A stretch of DNA of 44,886 nt from a virus. The notes under the pieces are model-generated. The model was not told where the DNA came from. It searched no databases and was given only the letters and a program-made list of their open reading frames with translations. The stretch spans positions 1 to 44,886 of IMG/VR virus record IMGVR_UViG_3300050821_003011. The stretch is one strand, 5' to 3'. A program made the translations under genes and the position numbers. Shown in pieces: positions 23,052 to 30,890 of this stretch. Position 1 is the first letter of the stretch, and every line of letters starts with the position of its first letter.

Positions 23052-23512
23052 AATGGGTGCTCGCGTTCGCCAGCATCGCTCTCGTGCTTTCGGCTACCAC
23101 GATGGTCAATCCGTTTCAGGCGCTGCAAGCTGGTAAGAACCTGCTTTTGACCGGCAACGCTTCAACGGGTTGGTTCATCGACGCCAACACGGCAACGATG
23201 GTAACCAAGACAAAACTGCAATCAGGAGACTGTCAGTTTCTCAAAAGCACCAATGGCACAACTCAGTACACCTACCAGATGGGGACAGCCTGTCAAGCAA
23301 TCTTGGCATACACGCGAGGGATGCGGTTCTGGCTCGTGACTGACAAGCAATGTGCGGCGAATTGCTGGCTCAACATAGACAACGTGTCTCCAACCGGGAC
23401 CTCGATCAAGCGATCAGACGGGCAAACTGATCCCGGTGGGCTGTTCGACTTCACTCAGGGCGTACCGATCTGGTTTGACGGCACGGTATTCAGAATCGAA
23501 TGGCAGCACTAA
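23036..23512 (+). CDS. Secreted beta-rich protein
   Basis: 158 residues, ATG 23036 inside the end of the collagen gene. The N-terminus ([19 protein letters not shown]) is a signal peptide. The mature part contains three paired Cys ([21 protein letters not shown]), so it is disulfide-bonded, consistent with export to the periplasm. No family recognised; may act with the collagen-like protein at the cell surface. Confidence 0.6.
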   Translation: MVSPLKWVLAFASIALVLSATTMVNPFQALQAGKNLLLTGNASTGWFIDANTATMVTKTKLQSGDCQFLKSTNGTTQYTYQMGTACQAILAYTRGMRFWLVTDKQCAANCWLNIDNVSPTGTSIKRSDGQTDPGGLFDFTQGVPIWFDGTVFRIEWQH

Positions 23513-23787
23513 AGTTGTACGGTTCTAAAGACGTTTGGCTGTGGCAGGCTCACTTTGAGCGCGAGCACTACCGGGAGAATCCAAGGAAAGAAAAGCGCGC
23601 GCAATTGATGCGTGACTTTCGGCGCCGGCGAGACGTGACAGGATGGAATCGCCATGCAGCCTGGTTCAGACGCTTGTCTACAACCCAGTTCCGTTCTCAA
23701 TGGATGATCGGCTACGATGGACCCAAGCAAACACCTCAGAGCGCGTGGCCAGAGATCGCGCAGCACGTGAGTCTGTACGGGCTTTAA
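23500..23787 (+). CDS. Basic protein, unknown
   Basis: 95 residues starting inside the previous gene. Very rich in Arg, Trp and Lys (RENPRKEKRAQLMRDFRRRR). May bind nucleic acid or be part of the virion. No family recognised. Confidence 0.5.
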   Translation: MAALKLYGSKDVWLWQAHFEREHYRENPRKEKRAQLMRDFRRRRDVTGWNRHAAWFRRLSTTQFRSQWMIGYDGPKQTPQSAWPEIAQHVSLYGL

Positions 23788-23794
23788 CTTCTGT

Positions 23795-23800
23795 TACAAT
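23795..23800 (+). promoter_or_regulatory. -10 box of leaderless gene
   Basis: TACAAT (23795-23800) lies 6 nt before ATG 23807. There is no clear -35 at 17 bp and no palindrome. Confidence 0.55.
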
Positions 23801-23806
23801 CACGCC

Positions 23807-24103
23807 ATGGCTTTTCCGGTTGATCCAGCCGTATCTTTGCCTGCCACGACAACAGCACAGCAAGATATCACGACTGCGGGGCAACGTCGCGTCAATCTGA
23901 TCTGGGAATTCACTCAGGCCGCTATCGCGATTTTGATCGTTGTGGCGAATGTGATTGTGGAAGTGGCCGGTAAAGACACCAAGGGCTCAACGGTTCTCTC
24001 TTCAGCGATGTTCTTGGTAATTGGTTTCTATTTCTCACGAACTAATCACTCGGCGATCGGCGGAATCGGATCCAAGCCCATTCAGGACTATCAAGGCCGG
24101 TAG
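23807..24103 (+). CDS. Holin candidate, leaderless
   Basis: 98 residues with a hydrophilic start, then FTQAAIAILIVVANVIVEV and STVLSSAMFLVIGFYFS, two membrane helices with a loop between them, and a hydrophilic tail SKPIQDYQGR. Topology, size and the lysozyme gene 1.4 kb upstream fit a class II or III holin. RRVNLIWEFTQAAIA resembles proteins with 'QaxIAl' cores found in several phages that are thought to be holins. Confidence 0.55.
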   Translation: MAFPVDPAVSLPATTTAQQDITTAGQRRVNLIWEFTQAAIAILIVVANVIVEVAGKDTKGSTVLSSAMFLVIGFYFSRTNHSAIGGIGSKPIQDYQGR

Positions 24104-24113
24104 TACGTTTGGT

Positions 24114-24144
24114 ACTTGCGCAACTACAGCGACTGCGTTAGCAT
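24114..24144 (+). promoter_or_regulatory. Palindrome promoter
   Basis: ACTTGCGCAACT (24114-24125), TTGCGC 24116-24121, 17 bp, TAGCAT (24139-24144), then 6 nt to GTG 24151. This promoter probably drives the whole glycosyl/methyl block that follows. Confidence 0.8.
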
Positions 24145-24150
24145 TTGTAC

Positions 24151-24390
24151 GTGCTCTACCGATTAATTCGAATACTTCCCTACCAGCAAGGCTCCGCACA
24201 AGCGTGCGAGCTGGAGACGTGGCTTTCACAAGGCTGGAAGCTTTTCGGCTCGCCATTTACTGCAAAGCCAGATGAATACTTTCAAGCTGTGATCCGTCTG
24301 GCGACACCGGATGAGCAAAAAGGTGGACCCGGTGCCCAGGTTGCGTTGAAAGAAGTGACGGGGACGGGCGGAAGTCTGAGCCATGGCTAA
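24151..24390 (+). CDS. Unknown protein, leaderless
   Basis: 79 residues from GTG 24151. Contains YRLIRILPYQQGSAQACELE, a sequence with an aromatic start and an alpha-beta middle (LETWLSQGWKLFGSPFTA), similar in style to small DUF1737-like proteins. The first gene of the 24-30 kb operon. Overlaps 24383 by 8 nt. Confidence 0.55.
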   Translation: MLYRLIRILPYQQGSAQACELETWLSQGWKLFGSPFTAKPDEYFQAVIRLATPDEQKGGPGAQVALKEVTGTGGSLSHG

Positions 24391-24625
24391 GGTATACGCG
24401 CGGGCGCTTCGCGACGTCGGCCACGAACTAGATGGAGCGTTGCGAAAATTCAAACGCTTCAACTCTGCGCATGAAGGCTACGCAGTGATCTTGGAAGAAG
24501 TCCGGGAATTGGAACGTGAGATTTTCAAGCGGCAGAAAAAGCGCAAGCCCGCGAAGATGCGGGCGGAAGCGGTGCAGGTCGCGGCAATGGCGGTGAGGTT
24601 CATCCTTGATGTCTCCGACAAATAA
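24383..24625 (+). CDS. MazG-like or small conserved phage protein
   Basis: 80 residues, helical: NSAHEGYAVILEEVRELERE, then a basic loop and AEAVQVAAMAVRFILD. The pattern 'HEGYAVIlEEvxELexEi' with 'EAxQvAaMAvRf' is well known in many phages and looks like a MazG-type NTP pyrophosphohydrolase helix pair, though the full set of acidic residues is not complete. Would remove odd nucleotides. The end overlaps the glycosyltransferase start. Confidence 0.55.
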   Translation: MAKVYARALRDVGHELDGALRKFKRFNSAHEGYAVILEEVRELEREIFKRQKKRKPAKMRAEAVQVAAMAVRFILDVSDK

Positions 24626-25355
24626 CCCCCAAGTGTGTGCGATTTGTCTCACAGCAGATCGGCAGGCTCTCACTGATCGTGCGGTGCGCTGCTTTCTCGC
24701 GCAAACCTACCGGCCATCAGTCTTGCTGATTTACGATACCGGCAAAAAGAAATACCAGACGCAAGGGCTAGCGACTTCGCGAATCGTGCATGTGTACGAC
24801 GGACCCGAGATGTCTGGGCCAATCGGCAAACTGCGCAACACGGCCAACAGTCTCACGATTCCGACAACAGAAGTGCTGATCCACTGGGATAGCGATGACC
24901 TAAGCGGGCCGTATCGCATCCAGGATCAGGTAGCGAGCTTGCAGGAATCGGGGCGTGATTGCGTCGGGTATAATAACGTGCTGTTCTGGCGACGGATCAT
25001 TGGGCAGAATGACGAATCGCACGAAGCTTGGGTCTACAATCGCATCAACCCACCAAAACCTATCGGAGGATCACTCTGCTACTGGAGACGTGTCTGGGAG
25101 CGCGTCAAGTTCCGTGACGACTATCCTAGACCAGGTGGGGGAATGGGCGAAGACACGGCATGGCTGCAATTCGTGGACTCGAAAGCGTACTCTACACTTC
25201 CAGAGCGCGATACGTCAAATCTTCCACTGGTGTGCGAGATTCACGGCGGCAACACAACGTCGTACGACATCGAAGCTCAGAAGGAACGCGGCGATACGTG
25301 GTGGACAAGAGTACCCGACTGGGACGCGCGGCTTCAAAGTCTGATGGCTTTATGA
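24609..25355 (+). CDS. Glycosyltransferase family 2-like
   Basis: 248 residues, GT-A fold: N-terminal VCAICLTADRQALTDRAV segment, FLAQTYRPSVLLI, and the nucleotide-sugar/metal-binding DSDD at residues 94-97. Downstream GGSLCYWRRVWERVKF is the acceptor-side part. ATG 24609 overlaps the end of the upstream gene. First of several transferases in this operon; it would add a sugar to an unknown acceptor (host glycan, virion protein or DNA). Confidence 0.8.
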   Translation: MSPTNNPQVCAICLTADRQALTDRAVRCFLAQTYRPSVLLIYDTGKKKYQTQGLATSRIVHVYDGPEMSGPIGKLRNTANSLTIPTTEVLIHWDSDDLSGPYRIQDQVASLQESGRDCVGYNNVLFWRRIIGQNDESHEAWVYNRINPPKPIGGSLCYWRRVWERVKFRDDYPRPGGGMGEDTAWLQFVDSKAYSTLPERDTSNLPLVCEIHGGNTTSYDIEAQKERGDTWWTRVPDWDARLQSLMAL

Positions 25356-25687
25356 TTCGGCGCACAGCAGTAAAGAAGCGACGGACGAAGCCGCGGCGCG
25401 GGCGTGTGATCGATAAGCCGTTCCTGGCGTGGATGCACGCTCAGCCGTGCGCAGTGCGGACGATGGCGTGGCTGTGTAGCGGAGAGATCGAGTTCCATCA
25501 CGTCAGGGATTTTGGTTCACCGAAGAATGACCGGCGCGGATTGCCGCTTTGCACTGGCCACCATACTGCAGGCGAGACGGCAATTCACAAACTTGGGAAA
25601 CGTACATTTCAAGAGGTTCACGGCATTGACATCGAAGGAATGATCGCAACGTACAACAGAGATTACGAAAGCGAGCGTGCGGCGTGA
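25352..25687 (+). CDS. HNH-type / DUF968-like nuclease
   Basis: 111 residues from ATG 25352, overlapping the GT gene. Strongly basic N-terminus (RRTAVKKRRTKPRRGR), then FHHVRDFGSPKNDRRGLPLC, TGHHTAGETAIH and FQEVHG: an HNH-like metal site (HH...N/D...CxxHH) typical of DUF968/NinG-type phage nucleases that act on recombination intermediates. Lies alone among sugar enzymes; ends overlapping the next GTG. The longer upstream frame is a shadow. Confidence 0.65.
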   Translation: MIRRTAVKKRRTKPRRGRVIDKPFLAWMHAQPCAVRTMAWLCSGEIEFHHVRDFGSPKNDRRGLPLCTGHHTAGETAIHKLGKRTFQEVHGIDIEGMIATYNRDYESERAA

Positions 25688-26415
25688 GCGTTTTTTTAAC
25701 GATACCTTCGGCTCGACCTCCCGAAGAGGCGAAGCGAACTCTCCAACTATGGAGGGATGCCGGTTATAAAATCGCGCTCTGGCTCGACACCCCGGAGCTT
25801 GAGACCTTCGCAGACTACTCCATCACCTGTCAGACGTATCCTGGGTATTCATTAGCAGTGAACCAACTAATTGCGCAAGTGCGAGCCAACTACGAAGACG
25901 CCGAATGGTTCGTGATTGGTGGGGACGACGTGGAACCCGATCCGAACGACACGGCGGAAGAAATCGCGCGTCAATGTAGCAGTCACTTCGGTAGTGTGCA
26001 TGATACTCCGAACTACGAGTGTTCAACCTTCGGCGTCACGCAGCCGACCGGGGATAGGGCATTCGAGGGCTCCATCGATAAAATCTGCGGTTCAGCTTGG
26101 ATCGGCCGAGAATTCGCGCGACGGATGTACCAGGGCAAAGGTCCACTCTGGCCGGAGTACACGCGCTTTTTCATGGATCAAGAGCTACAGGAAGTCGCGA
26201 TTCAGTACGGCGTCTTTCAGCAGAGGCGTGACCTGATTCATCTGCATCGCTGGTACGGACGTGCGAATGACGCGATTGATTCTGGGACTGTGACAACAGA
26301 ACTGCCAGCACACCTAGCGCATCAAGAGAAGCTGTTTCAGCCAGAGCGGGATATTTTCAATCGACGGAAACACGCGAGGCCTACGCCGTTTCCTGGATCG
26401 GAGCCGATAGCGTGA
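25684..26415 (+). CDS. Glycosyltransferase-like protein
   Basis: 243 residues from GTG 25684. GT-A-type features: a conserved start (FLTIPSARPPEEAKRTLQ), a metal-binding GGDD (79-82) followed by VEPDP, then IDKICGSAWIGREFA and FFMDQELQEVA, with the DQE triplet in the position of a catalytic base. Similar proteins are seen in phages beside FkbM/TylF methyltransferases. The acceptor is unknown. Coupled both upstream and downstream by stop/start overlaps. Confidence 0.65.
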   Translation: MSVFLTIPSARPPEEAKRTLQLWRDAGYKIALWLDTPELETFADYSITCQTYPGYSLAVNQLIAQVRANYEDAEWFVIGGDDVEPDPNDTAEEIARQCSSHFGSVHDTPNYECSTFGVTQPTGDRAFEGSIDKICGSAWIGREFARRMYQGKGPLWPEYTRFFMDQELQEVAIQYGVFQQRRDLIHLHRWYGRANDAIDSGTVTTELPAHLAHQEKLFQPERDIFNRRKHARPTPFPGSEPIA

Positions 26416-26642
26416 CGCTCAGTGAACTGAAGCCACGCGGCTACCATCTATCGGACGTCGAGCCAGACTTTCGCGGAATGCCAAGGTTTGAATGGTGGCA
26501 CAAGATGATCACGAGCCAGTGTGATGCGTTTCTCGAAAGCCCGAAGGCAAAACACTGGGGCGACGGGCCAGGCAAGAAATGGCGAGAGCGAGCGGTTGTA
26601 ACGCCGACCTCGCGAGATAAGTACGGAATAAGGAGCATGTGA
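26412..26642 (+). CDS. Unknown protein
   Basis: 76 residues from GTG 26412, overlapping the preceding gene. Rich in Trp, Lys and Arg; no signal or membrane part. Contains PRFEWWHKMITSQCDAFLES. GGAG near its end forms the ribosome site of the next gene. No family recognised. Confidence 0.5.
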   Translation: MTLSELKPRGYHLSDVEPDFRGMPRFEWWHKMITSQCDAFLESPKAKHWGDGPGKKWRERAVVTPTSRDKYGIRSM

Positions 26643-27274
26643 TCCAGACCATTGAGAACATCGCCGAAGCCGCGCTGTCCAGTTTGGAAACGTGCCGCTC
26701 AACGTATGCGATCGCGCGGCAAGCTCTGGAGGAAGGCGTATCCGGAGACTTCGTAGAGTGTGGGGTTTACGCCGGCGCCCAAGCGGCAATCATGGCAAAG
26801 GCAATCTGCTGTGTCGCTGAGCGGCCATGGGAGCCACGGCGGCGCGTTCACCTGTTCGATAGCTTCGAAGGCTGTCCATTTCCAGGGCCGAAGGACAAAG
26901 AATTTCTCGACGCGGGGCACAAAAACGGGCAAGCGAGCTGCACGCTGGAGGGTGTAAAAGCGAACATGGCTCAGTGGGGGATACCGGACGAACTGCTGAT
27001 TTACCACCGAGGATGGTTCAAGGATACTGTTCCGCCGTTTCACGGAATGCCGATGGTTGGCTCGGCACCGGCTCACAACAATATCGCGGTGCTAAGGCTG
27101 GACGCGGACCTGTACGAATCAACGATGACTTGCTTGGAGCACCTTTACCCGCTGCTCTCACCTGGTGGTTTTCTGATAGTGGACGATTACGCGCTCTCAG
27201 GAGCAAGGCAAGCGGTGGAGGATTACTTCGATGAGCACGGCGGGCGTGGACCCATGTACATGAGAAAATCATGA
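26639..27274 (+). CDS. TylF/MycF-type O-methyltransferase
   Basis: 211 residues from GTG 26639 with AGGAG just upstream. Family marks: GDFVECGVYAGAQA (36-49) as the SAM-binding region, HLFDSFEG (71-78), IAVLRLDADLYEST (149-162) with the metal-binding Asp residues and IVDDY (180-184). TylF-type enzymes O-methylate sugars of natural products or surface glycans with SAM and a metal. It stands between glycosyltransferases, so a sugar is the likely acceptor. Confidence 0.85.
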   Translation: MIQTIENIAEAALSSLETCRSTYAIARQALEEGVSGDFVECGVYAGAQAAIMAKAICCVAERPWEPRRRVHLFDSFEGCPFPGPKDKEFLDAGHKNGQASCTLEGVKANMAQWGIPDELLIYHRGWFKDTVPPFHGMPMVGSAPAHNNIAVLRLDADLYESTMTCLEHLYPLLSPGGFLIVDDYALSGARQAVEDYFDEHGGRGPMYMRKS

Positions 27275-27975
27275 AGCGATACTCGCAATTCTCGGAGCAG
27301 GATTACATCCTGCAAGCGTTTCCTGATCCAAACGAACTGAATTCGTTTCTCAAGACGGGGCGCTTTTTGGACATAGGCTCTTGGGACACGGTTACTTTCT
27401 CGAACACGCGCGCGCTTTATGAGTTGGGCTGGGCTGGTGTGATGATCGAGCCTTCACCAGGGCCGCTTGTTGAAATGCTACGTTGCTGCACGAAGTGTGC
27501 GACTCCGATTGACGACCGCGAGCATGAGCCTTGGGGAAAGCGAAAGCAACCCGAGTGCCGGGTGTGCGGAGGGACGCGCTACGGCTTTGAGAAGCGCATC
27601 ACGTTCGTAGCGGCGGCGGTGGGGCTGGAGCCTGGCTTCGTATCGATTGACGTGACAGACGACGCGCTCTCGACCTCGGACGTTGGCTCGCGCGAGAAGT
27701 GGGACGCACTCGGGGGATTTTACGGAACGCTGATGGTTCCAGTAATCACGCTTGAAGACATCGGCAACCGGTTTGGAGGTTTCGATTTTATCAATATCGA
27801 TGTGGAGGGACACTCAACCGACTTACTTCTGAAGATGCTGGAACTGGACTGGCAACCGTCCTGCATCGTGGTTGAGACGGACGGCCGGGATGCGGCGATA
27901 CTGGCGGCGGCAACTCCAAAGCACTACTCATGCGTGTACGGTAACGGGCAGAACATTGTTCTGGTGCGCAAATGA
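27271..27975 (+). CDS. FkbM-type methyltransferase with inserted zinc ribbon
   Basis: 234 residues. FkbM family marks: SQFSEQDYIL at the start, FLDIGSWDTVTFSNTRALYE (32-51), ELGWAGVMIEPSP, SIDVTDDALSTSDVG and FDFINIDVEG (171-180). Between the SAM-binding strand and the next beta strand is an unusual segment at residues 72-100 with two Cys pairs (CCTKC and CRVCGG), a zinc-ribbon insertion that is not part of usual FkbM enzymes. Stop-start overlaps bind it to its neighbours. It probably methylates a sugar hydroxyl together with the TylF-type enzyme. Confidence 0.82.
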   Translation: MKRYSQFSEQDYILQAFPDPNELNSFLKTGRFLDIGSWDTVTFSNTRALYELGWAGVMIEPSPGPLVEMLRCCTKCATPIDDREHEPWGKRKQPECRVCGGTRYGFEKRITFVAAAVGLEPGFVSIDVTDDALSTSDVGSREKWDALGGFYGTLMVPVITLEDIGNRFGGFDFINIDVEGHSTDLLLKMLELDWQPSCIVVETDGRDAAILAAATPKHYSCVYGNGQNIVLVRK

Positions 27976-28199
27976 CCGTGGTCCACATTGCGGCTCCCCC
28001 AGAAGCACAGATCCAGCGTTGTTCGCGGTGCCAAGAGATTCTTATTGACGTGCGAAACGCGATGGTCCCCATCGGTTCCCCTGGACCTGGTTGCTGGGGT
28101 GTTGGCTGCTACGTCGGTGTAGAAGGGAATCGCTCTTACGTGAGAGACTATGACGCCAATGGACCGGACGAAATGCCGTGCAATAGGAGAATTCAATGA
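27972..28199 (+). CDS. Cys-rich small protein
   Basis: 75 residues; starts in the overlap with the FkbM gene. RCSRC near residue 17, then CWGVGC and MPCNR at the end: five or more Cys, so a zinc site is plausible. Placed next to the FkbM gene that itself has a zinc ribbon; it may be a partner protein. Function unknown. Confidence 0.5.
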   Translation: MTVVHIAAPPEAQIQRCSRCQEILIDVRNAMVPIGSPGPGCWGVGCYVGVEGNRSYVRDYDANGPDEMPCNRRIQ

Positions 28200-28831
28200 A
28201 GCGCGTCGTGGTGAACGTCTCGACCGGGCGGTACGTGGCGGGGCAGGCTCGCTTAACAGAAGCCCTCGCACTTCTGGGCGAAGATTACATGCTCTGGCGT
28301 GACGAACTCCCACCAGGGAGCCCGAGCCATCAGGAGACGCCCTACGCGTTCAAGAGTTGGGCGCTTGAAGCGGCGCGGCAATCGGGCCACACGTTACTGC
28401 TTTGGGCGGATGCGAGCATTATCCCGATAGCGAGCTTGGAGCTGATCTGGGCTTACGCAGAAGCGCATGGGGTGTGGTTGTCGGATAACGGCTACCGTAA
28501 CGATGAATGGACATGCGAAGCGGCTTACCCACTGCTCGGCGTCACGAAAGAAGAAAACCACAACATCAAGCATGTGGTAGCAACGGCGTTCGCGGTCGAT
28601 CTCTTGCACCCGGTTGGGGCGCAATTCTTTGTTGAGTACTTCAGGCTGGCAAAGAACGGAGCTTTCAAGGGACCGTGGAAAGGTGGCGTCGGAGTTCAGC
28701 ATCGCCACGATCAGACCTGTGCATCGGTGATAGCCCACCGGCTGCGCATCCCGTTGACGAATCCACCTAGGTTTTTCGCGTACGATGGCGGGCAGACTGA
28801 AGAGACAATCCTGATTGCGAAGGGCGTATGA
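28196..28831 (+). CDS. GT-A-fold transferase-like protein
   Basis: 211 residues. KRVVVNVSTGRYVAGQARL at the N-terminus, LLLWADASIIPIASLE (67-82) with a D-x-D-like pair and a C-terminal HRHDQTCASVIAHRL (169-183), the 'HxxDQ' signature of some GT-A sugar transferases. The acceptor is unknown. Overlaps neighbours at both ends. Confidence 0.6.
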   Translation: MKRVVVNVSTGRYVAGQARLTEALALLGEDYMLWRDELPPGSPSHQETPYAFKSWALEAARQSGHTLLLWADASIIPIASLELIWAYAEAHGVWLSDNGYRNDEWTCEAAYPLLGVTKEENHNIKHVVATAFAVDLLHPVGAQFFVEYFRLAKNGAFKGPWKGGVGVQHRHDQTCASVIAHRLRIPLTNPPRFFAYDGGQTEETILIAKGV

Positions 28832-29082
28832 TAACACTGGTTATCGCGTTTCTGCTGGCGCACGATCCGTGCCACTACATCATCCAGGGCGCACGCGTCG
28901 AGCAACTTCGAAGCCTGAACCAGCAAGGGCGCTGTATCTCCTGGGAGGCGTACGCGAAGTATCCGGATCACCTGAAGGCGCTTCGAACGTACCGGGCGGA
29001 AGTGGAAAAAGCTTGGCCTGGGAATATGAAGCGCTGGGACCTGAAACGCGATTTGGCAATCATCGACAGCGAGGGCAAATGA
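28828..29082 (+). CDS. Small protein with N-terminal hydrophobic segment
   Basis: 84 residues, ATG 28828. Starts MITLVIAFLLAHDP, a short hydrophobic stretch, then CHYIIQGARVEQLRSLNQ and a charged helix. Could be a small membrane-linked subunit of the glycosylation set. No family recognised. Confidence 0.5.
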   Translation: MITLVIAFLLAHDPCHYIIQGARVEQLRSLNQQGRCISWEAYAKYPDHLKALRTYRAEVEKAWPGNMKRWDLKRDLAIIDSEGK

Positions 29083-29981
29083 AACTGATTGGCTGCATGG
29101 CTGTGCGAAACGAAGCCTGGTGTCTCGGGTTGACGTTGCGGGCCGCGCTTCAGTGGTGCGATGAAATGGTGGTGCGAATTCACGGCTCGACGGACCAAAC
29201 CGAAGACATCGTGTATCAGATCACGCGGGAATACTCAGGAAGAGTGGGTGTCTATGTTAGCGACAATCCAGAATGGGCAGAGATGCAGCACAGGCAGCAG
29301 ATGTTAGATGAAGCGCGACGAAAGGGCGCAACCCACATAGCCATAGTAGACGCAGATGAGCTTGCGACCGGTAATATTATTACAGAACTTCGCCCAGGCA
29401 TCCTGAACAACTTGCCGAAAGGTCATTGCCTACAACTCCCGATGTACCAGCTTCGCGGCTCACTCGACCGATACCACTCAAACGGCATTTGGGGAAACCG
29501 CTGGCTCTCAGTAGCGTTTGCGGACGATCCGCGGCTCTCGTGGAGCGGCGACAAGTTCCACAGCCGCGAACCGGGCGGGATGACACTGAAACCGTATCGA
29601 CCGATTGCGCACGGACAAGGGGGAAGCTTTCACCTGTGGGGGCTTAGCGCGCGAAGACTGCGGGCGCGTCATGCGATGTACAAGGTCACGGAGCGGCTAC
29701 GATGGCCGGATCGCGCGGTGCGGGAGATCGAATTGATGTATAACGATTGGCGCTCACCAGCGGATAACGCCGCACACTATCCCGAGATAAAGCGCTATCA
29801 CGAACCATGGACCTTTGCTCCGATTCCGCGCGAATGGTGGACACCGTACCAGCATCTGCTAACGGCTCACTTGGACCCGGTAGACTTCAGCGAACCATGG
29901 CAAGAGCGGGCGGTACGGGAGTTACTTCAGGTCCATGGACATGAACACTTCAAGGGGTTAGATCTGTTCGGGGTTGCATGA
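29079..29981 (+). CDS. Glycosyltransferase family 2
   Basis: 300 residues from ATG 29079; the longer upstream frame is a shadow. GT2 marks: KLIGCMAVRNEAWCLGLTLR (a classic start of these enzymes), HGSTDQTEDIV (35-45), and the nucleotide-binding DADE (91-94). Conserved W residues in the C-terminal region (HLWGLSARRLRARHAMYK). ATG overlaps the upstream stop. It transfers a sugar from a nucleotide donor to an unknown acceptor. Confidence 0.82.
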   Translation: MKLIGCMAVRNEAWCLGLTLRAALQWCDEMVVRIHGSTDQTEDIVYQITREYSGRVGVYVSDNPEWAEMQHRQQMLDEARRKGATHIAIVDADELATGNIITELRPGILNNLPKGHCLQLPMYQLRGSLDRYHSNGIWGNRWLSVAFADDPRLSWSGDKFHSREPGGMTLKPYRPIAHGQGGSFHLWGLSARRLRARHAMYKVTERLRWPDRAVREIELMYNDWRSPADNAAHYPEIKRYHEPWTFAPIPREWWTPYQHLLTAHLDPVDFSEPWQERAVRELLQVHGHEHFKGLDLFGVA

Positions 29982-30553
29982 AGCGCGTCACTTACCCTGT
30001 CGAGGTCCTGTGGTGCGCGAATCGCCGGGGCAAAGGCTGGACATTCCCGGTTGAGGTTCGGAAGCGCCTGCAGGCGGATTTCGCCGGCAAACGAATCCTC
30101 CAACTCTTTGGCGGTCGCTCCACCTTTGGCCTGAGACTCGACATTGACCCGATAGTGAGACCGGACGTTATAGCAGACGCCTGGTTACCGCCCTTCGGCC
30201 GCGATAGCTTTGATGTGGTGATTTTGGACCCGCCCTACACGCGATTCAATGCACAGGAAAAGAACGCCATTTTTCGCAATGCGGCGTGGATGGCGACTGA
30301 GCATGTGGTTTGGTTCCACACAGTGTGGAGCTCGAGTTGCCAAGGCCTCGAAATGGATCGGGCTTGGCTGGTTCGCGTCGGGGACCAATGTCACGCCCGC
30401 GTGCTTCAATATCTCCGGATCCGGCGAAAGCCAGACGGGCCATGCCTCTACCACAAGCGCGGTCCGGCACTGAGGTACAACCGCTGGCTTCAAAACCCGA
30501 ATTCGCTGAACCTTCAAGACGTTGAACCGGCGCCGGTGTTAGTATGCCCATAG
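29978..30553 (+). CDS. DPPY-type DNA methyltransferase
   Basis: 191 residues, ATG 29978 overlapping the previous stop. Contains ILQLFGGRSTFGLRLDID as SAM-binding part and DVVILDPPYTRF (79-90) with the DPPY catalytic motif of N6-adenine or N4-cytosine methyltransferases. Short for a full enzyme (no clear target-recognition domain). No partner endonuclease is present, so it is an orphan that protects phage DNA or changes gene control. Directly before the terminases. Confidence 0.7.
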   Translation: MKRVTYPVEVLWCANRRGKGWTFPVEVRKRLQADFAGKRILQLFGGRSTFGLRLDIDPIVRPDVIADAWLPPFGRDSFDVVILDPPYTRFNAQEKNAIFRNAAWMATEHVVWFHTVWSSSCQGLEMDRAWLVRVGDQCHARVLQYLRIRRKPDGPCLYHKRGPALRYNRWLQNPNSLNLQDVEPAPVLVCP

Positions 30554-30554
30554 T

Positions 30555-30890
30555 ATGCCTTTCCAGAAGGGTCACACCAAGATCGGTGGCAAGAAGTCCG
30601 GTTCTCACAACAAGATAACTCGTGACATACTAAGCTTGCTGGATCAGTTGAAATGCAACCCCATCGAAGGCCTCGCGCGAATTGCGACCGATGCCAAGAT
30701 CGAAATCGGTATCCGGCTTCGCGCTTACTCAGAACTGGCCAAGTACGTTCATCCGCAACTGAAAGCAATTGAGCACTCAGGAAGCATTACCGGTGGTATC
30801 GCAGGACCTGTTGAGTCCGCGCGCCAACGAATCCTTCGAAAGCTTTCTGAAGCGGCTGCCCCCCAACCTCCGGGAAATAGCCCTCTCTGA
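30555..30890 (+). CDS. Terminase small subunit-like protein
   Basis: 111 residues. Starts MPFQKGHTKIGGKKSGSHNK, the DUF5681-like 'GqfkkGxsGNpxGrxxGsxNK' type of DNA-binding terminase small subunits, followed by a helical region (ILSLLDQLKCNPIEGLARIA) and a helix with RLRAYSELAKYVHPQL. Overlaps the large terminase by over 100 nt, as in some siphophages. The family recognises the packaging site. No Shine-Dalgarno is clear. Confidence 0.7.
   Translation: MPFQKGHTKIGGKKSGSHNKITRDILSLLDQLKCNPIEGLARIATDAKIEIGIRLRAYSELAKYVHPQLKAIEHSGSITGGIAGPVESARQRILRKLSEAAAPQPPGNSPL

Noticed and set aside
25868-25884. TTGCGCAAG inside coding sequence (also near 33962, 40637 and 19804)
   Set aside because: No promoter elements at the right spacing; the 8-bp core can occur by chance in coding sequence.
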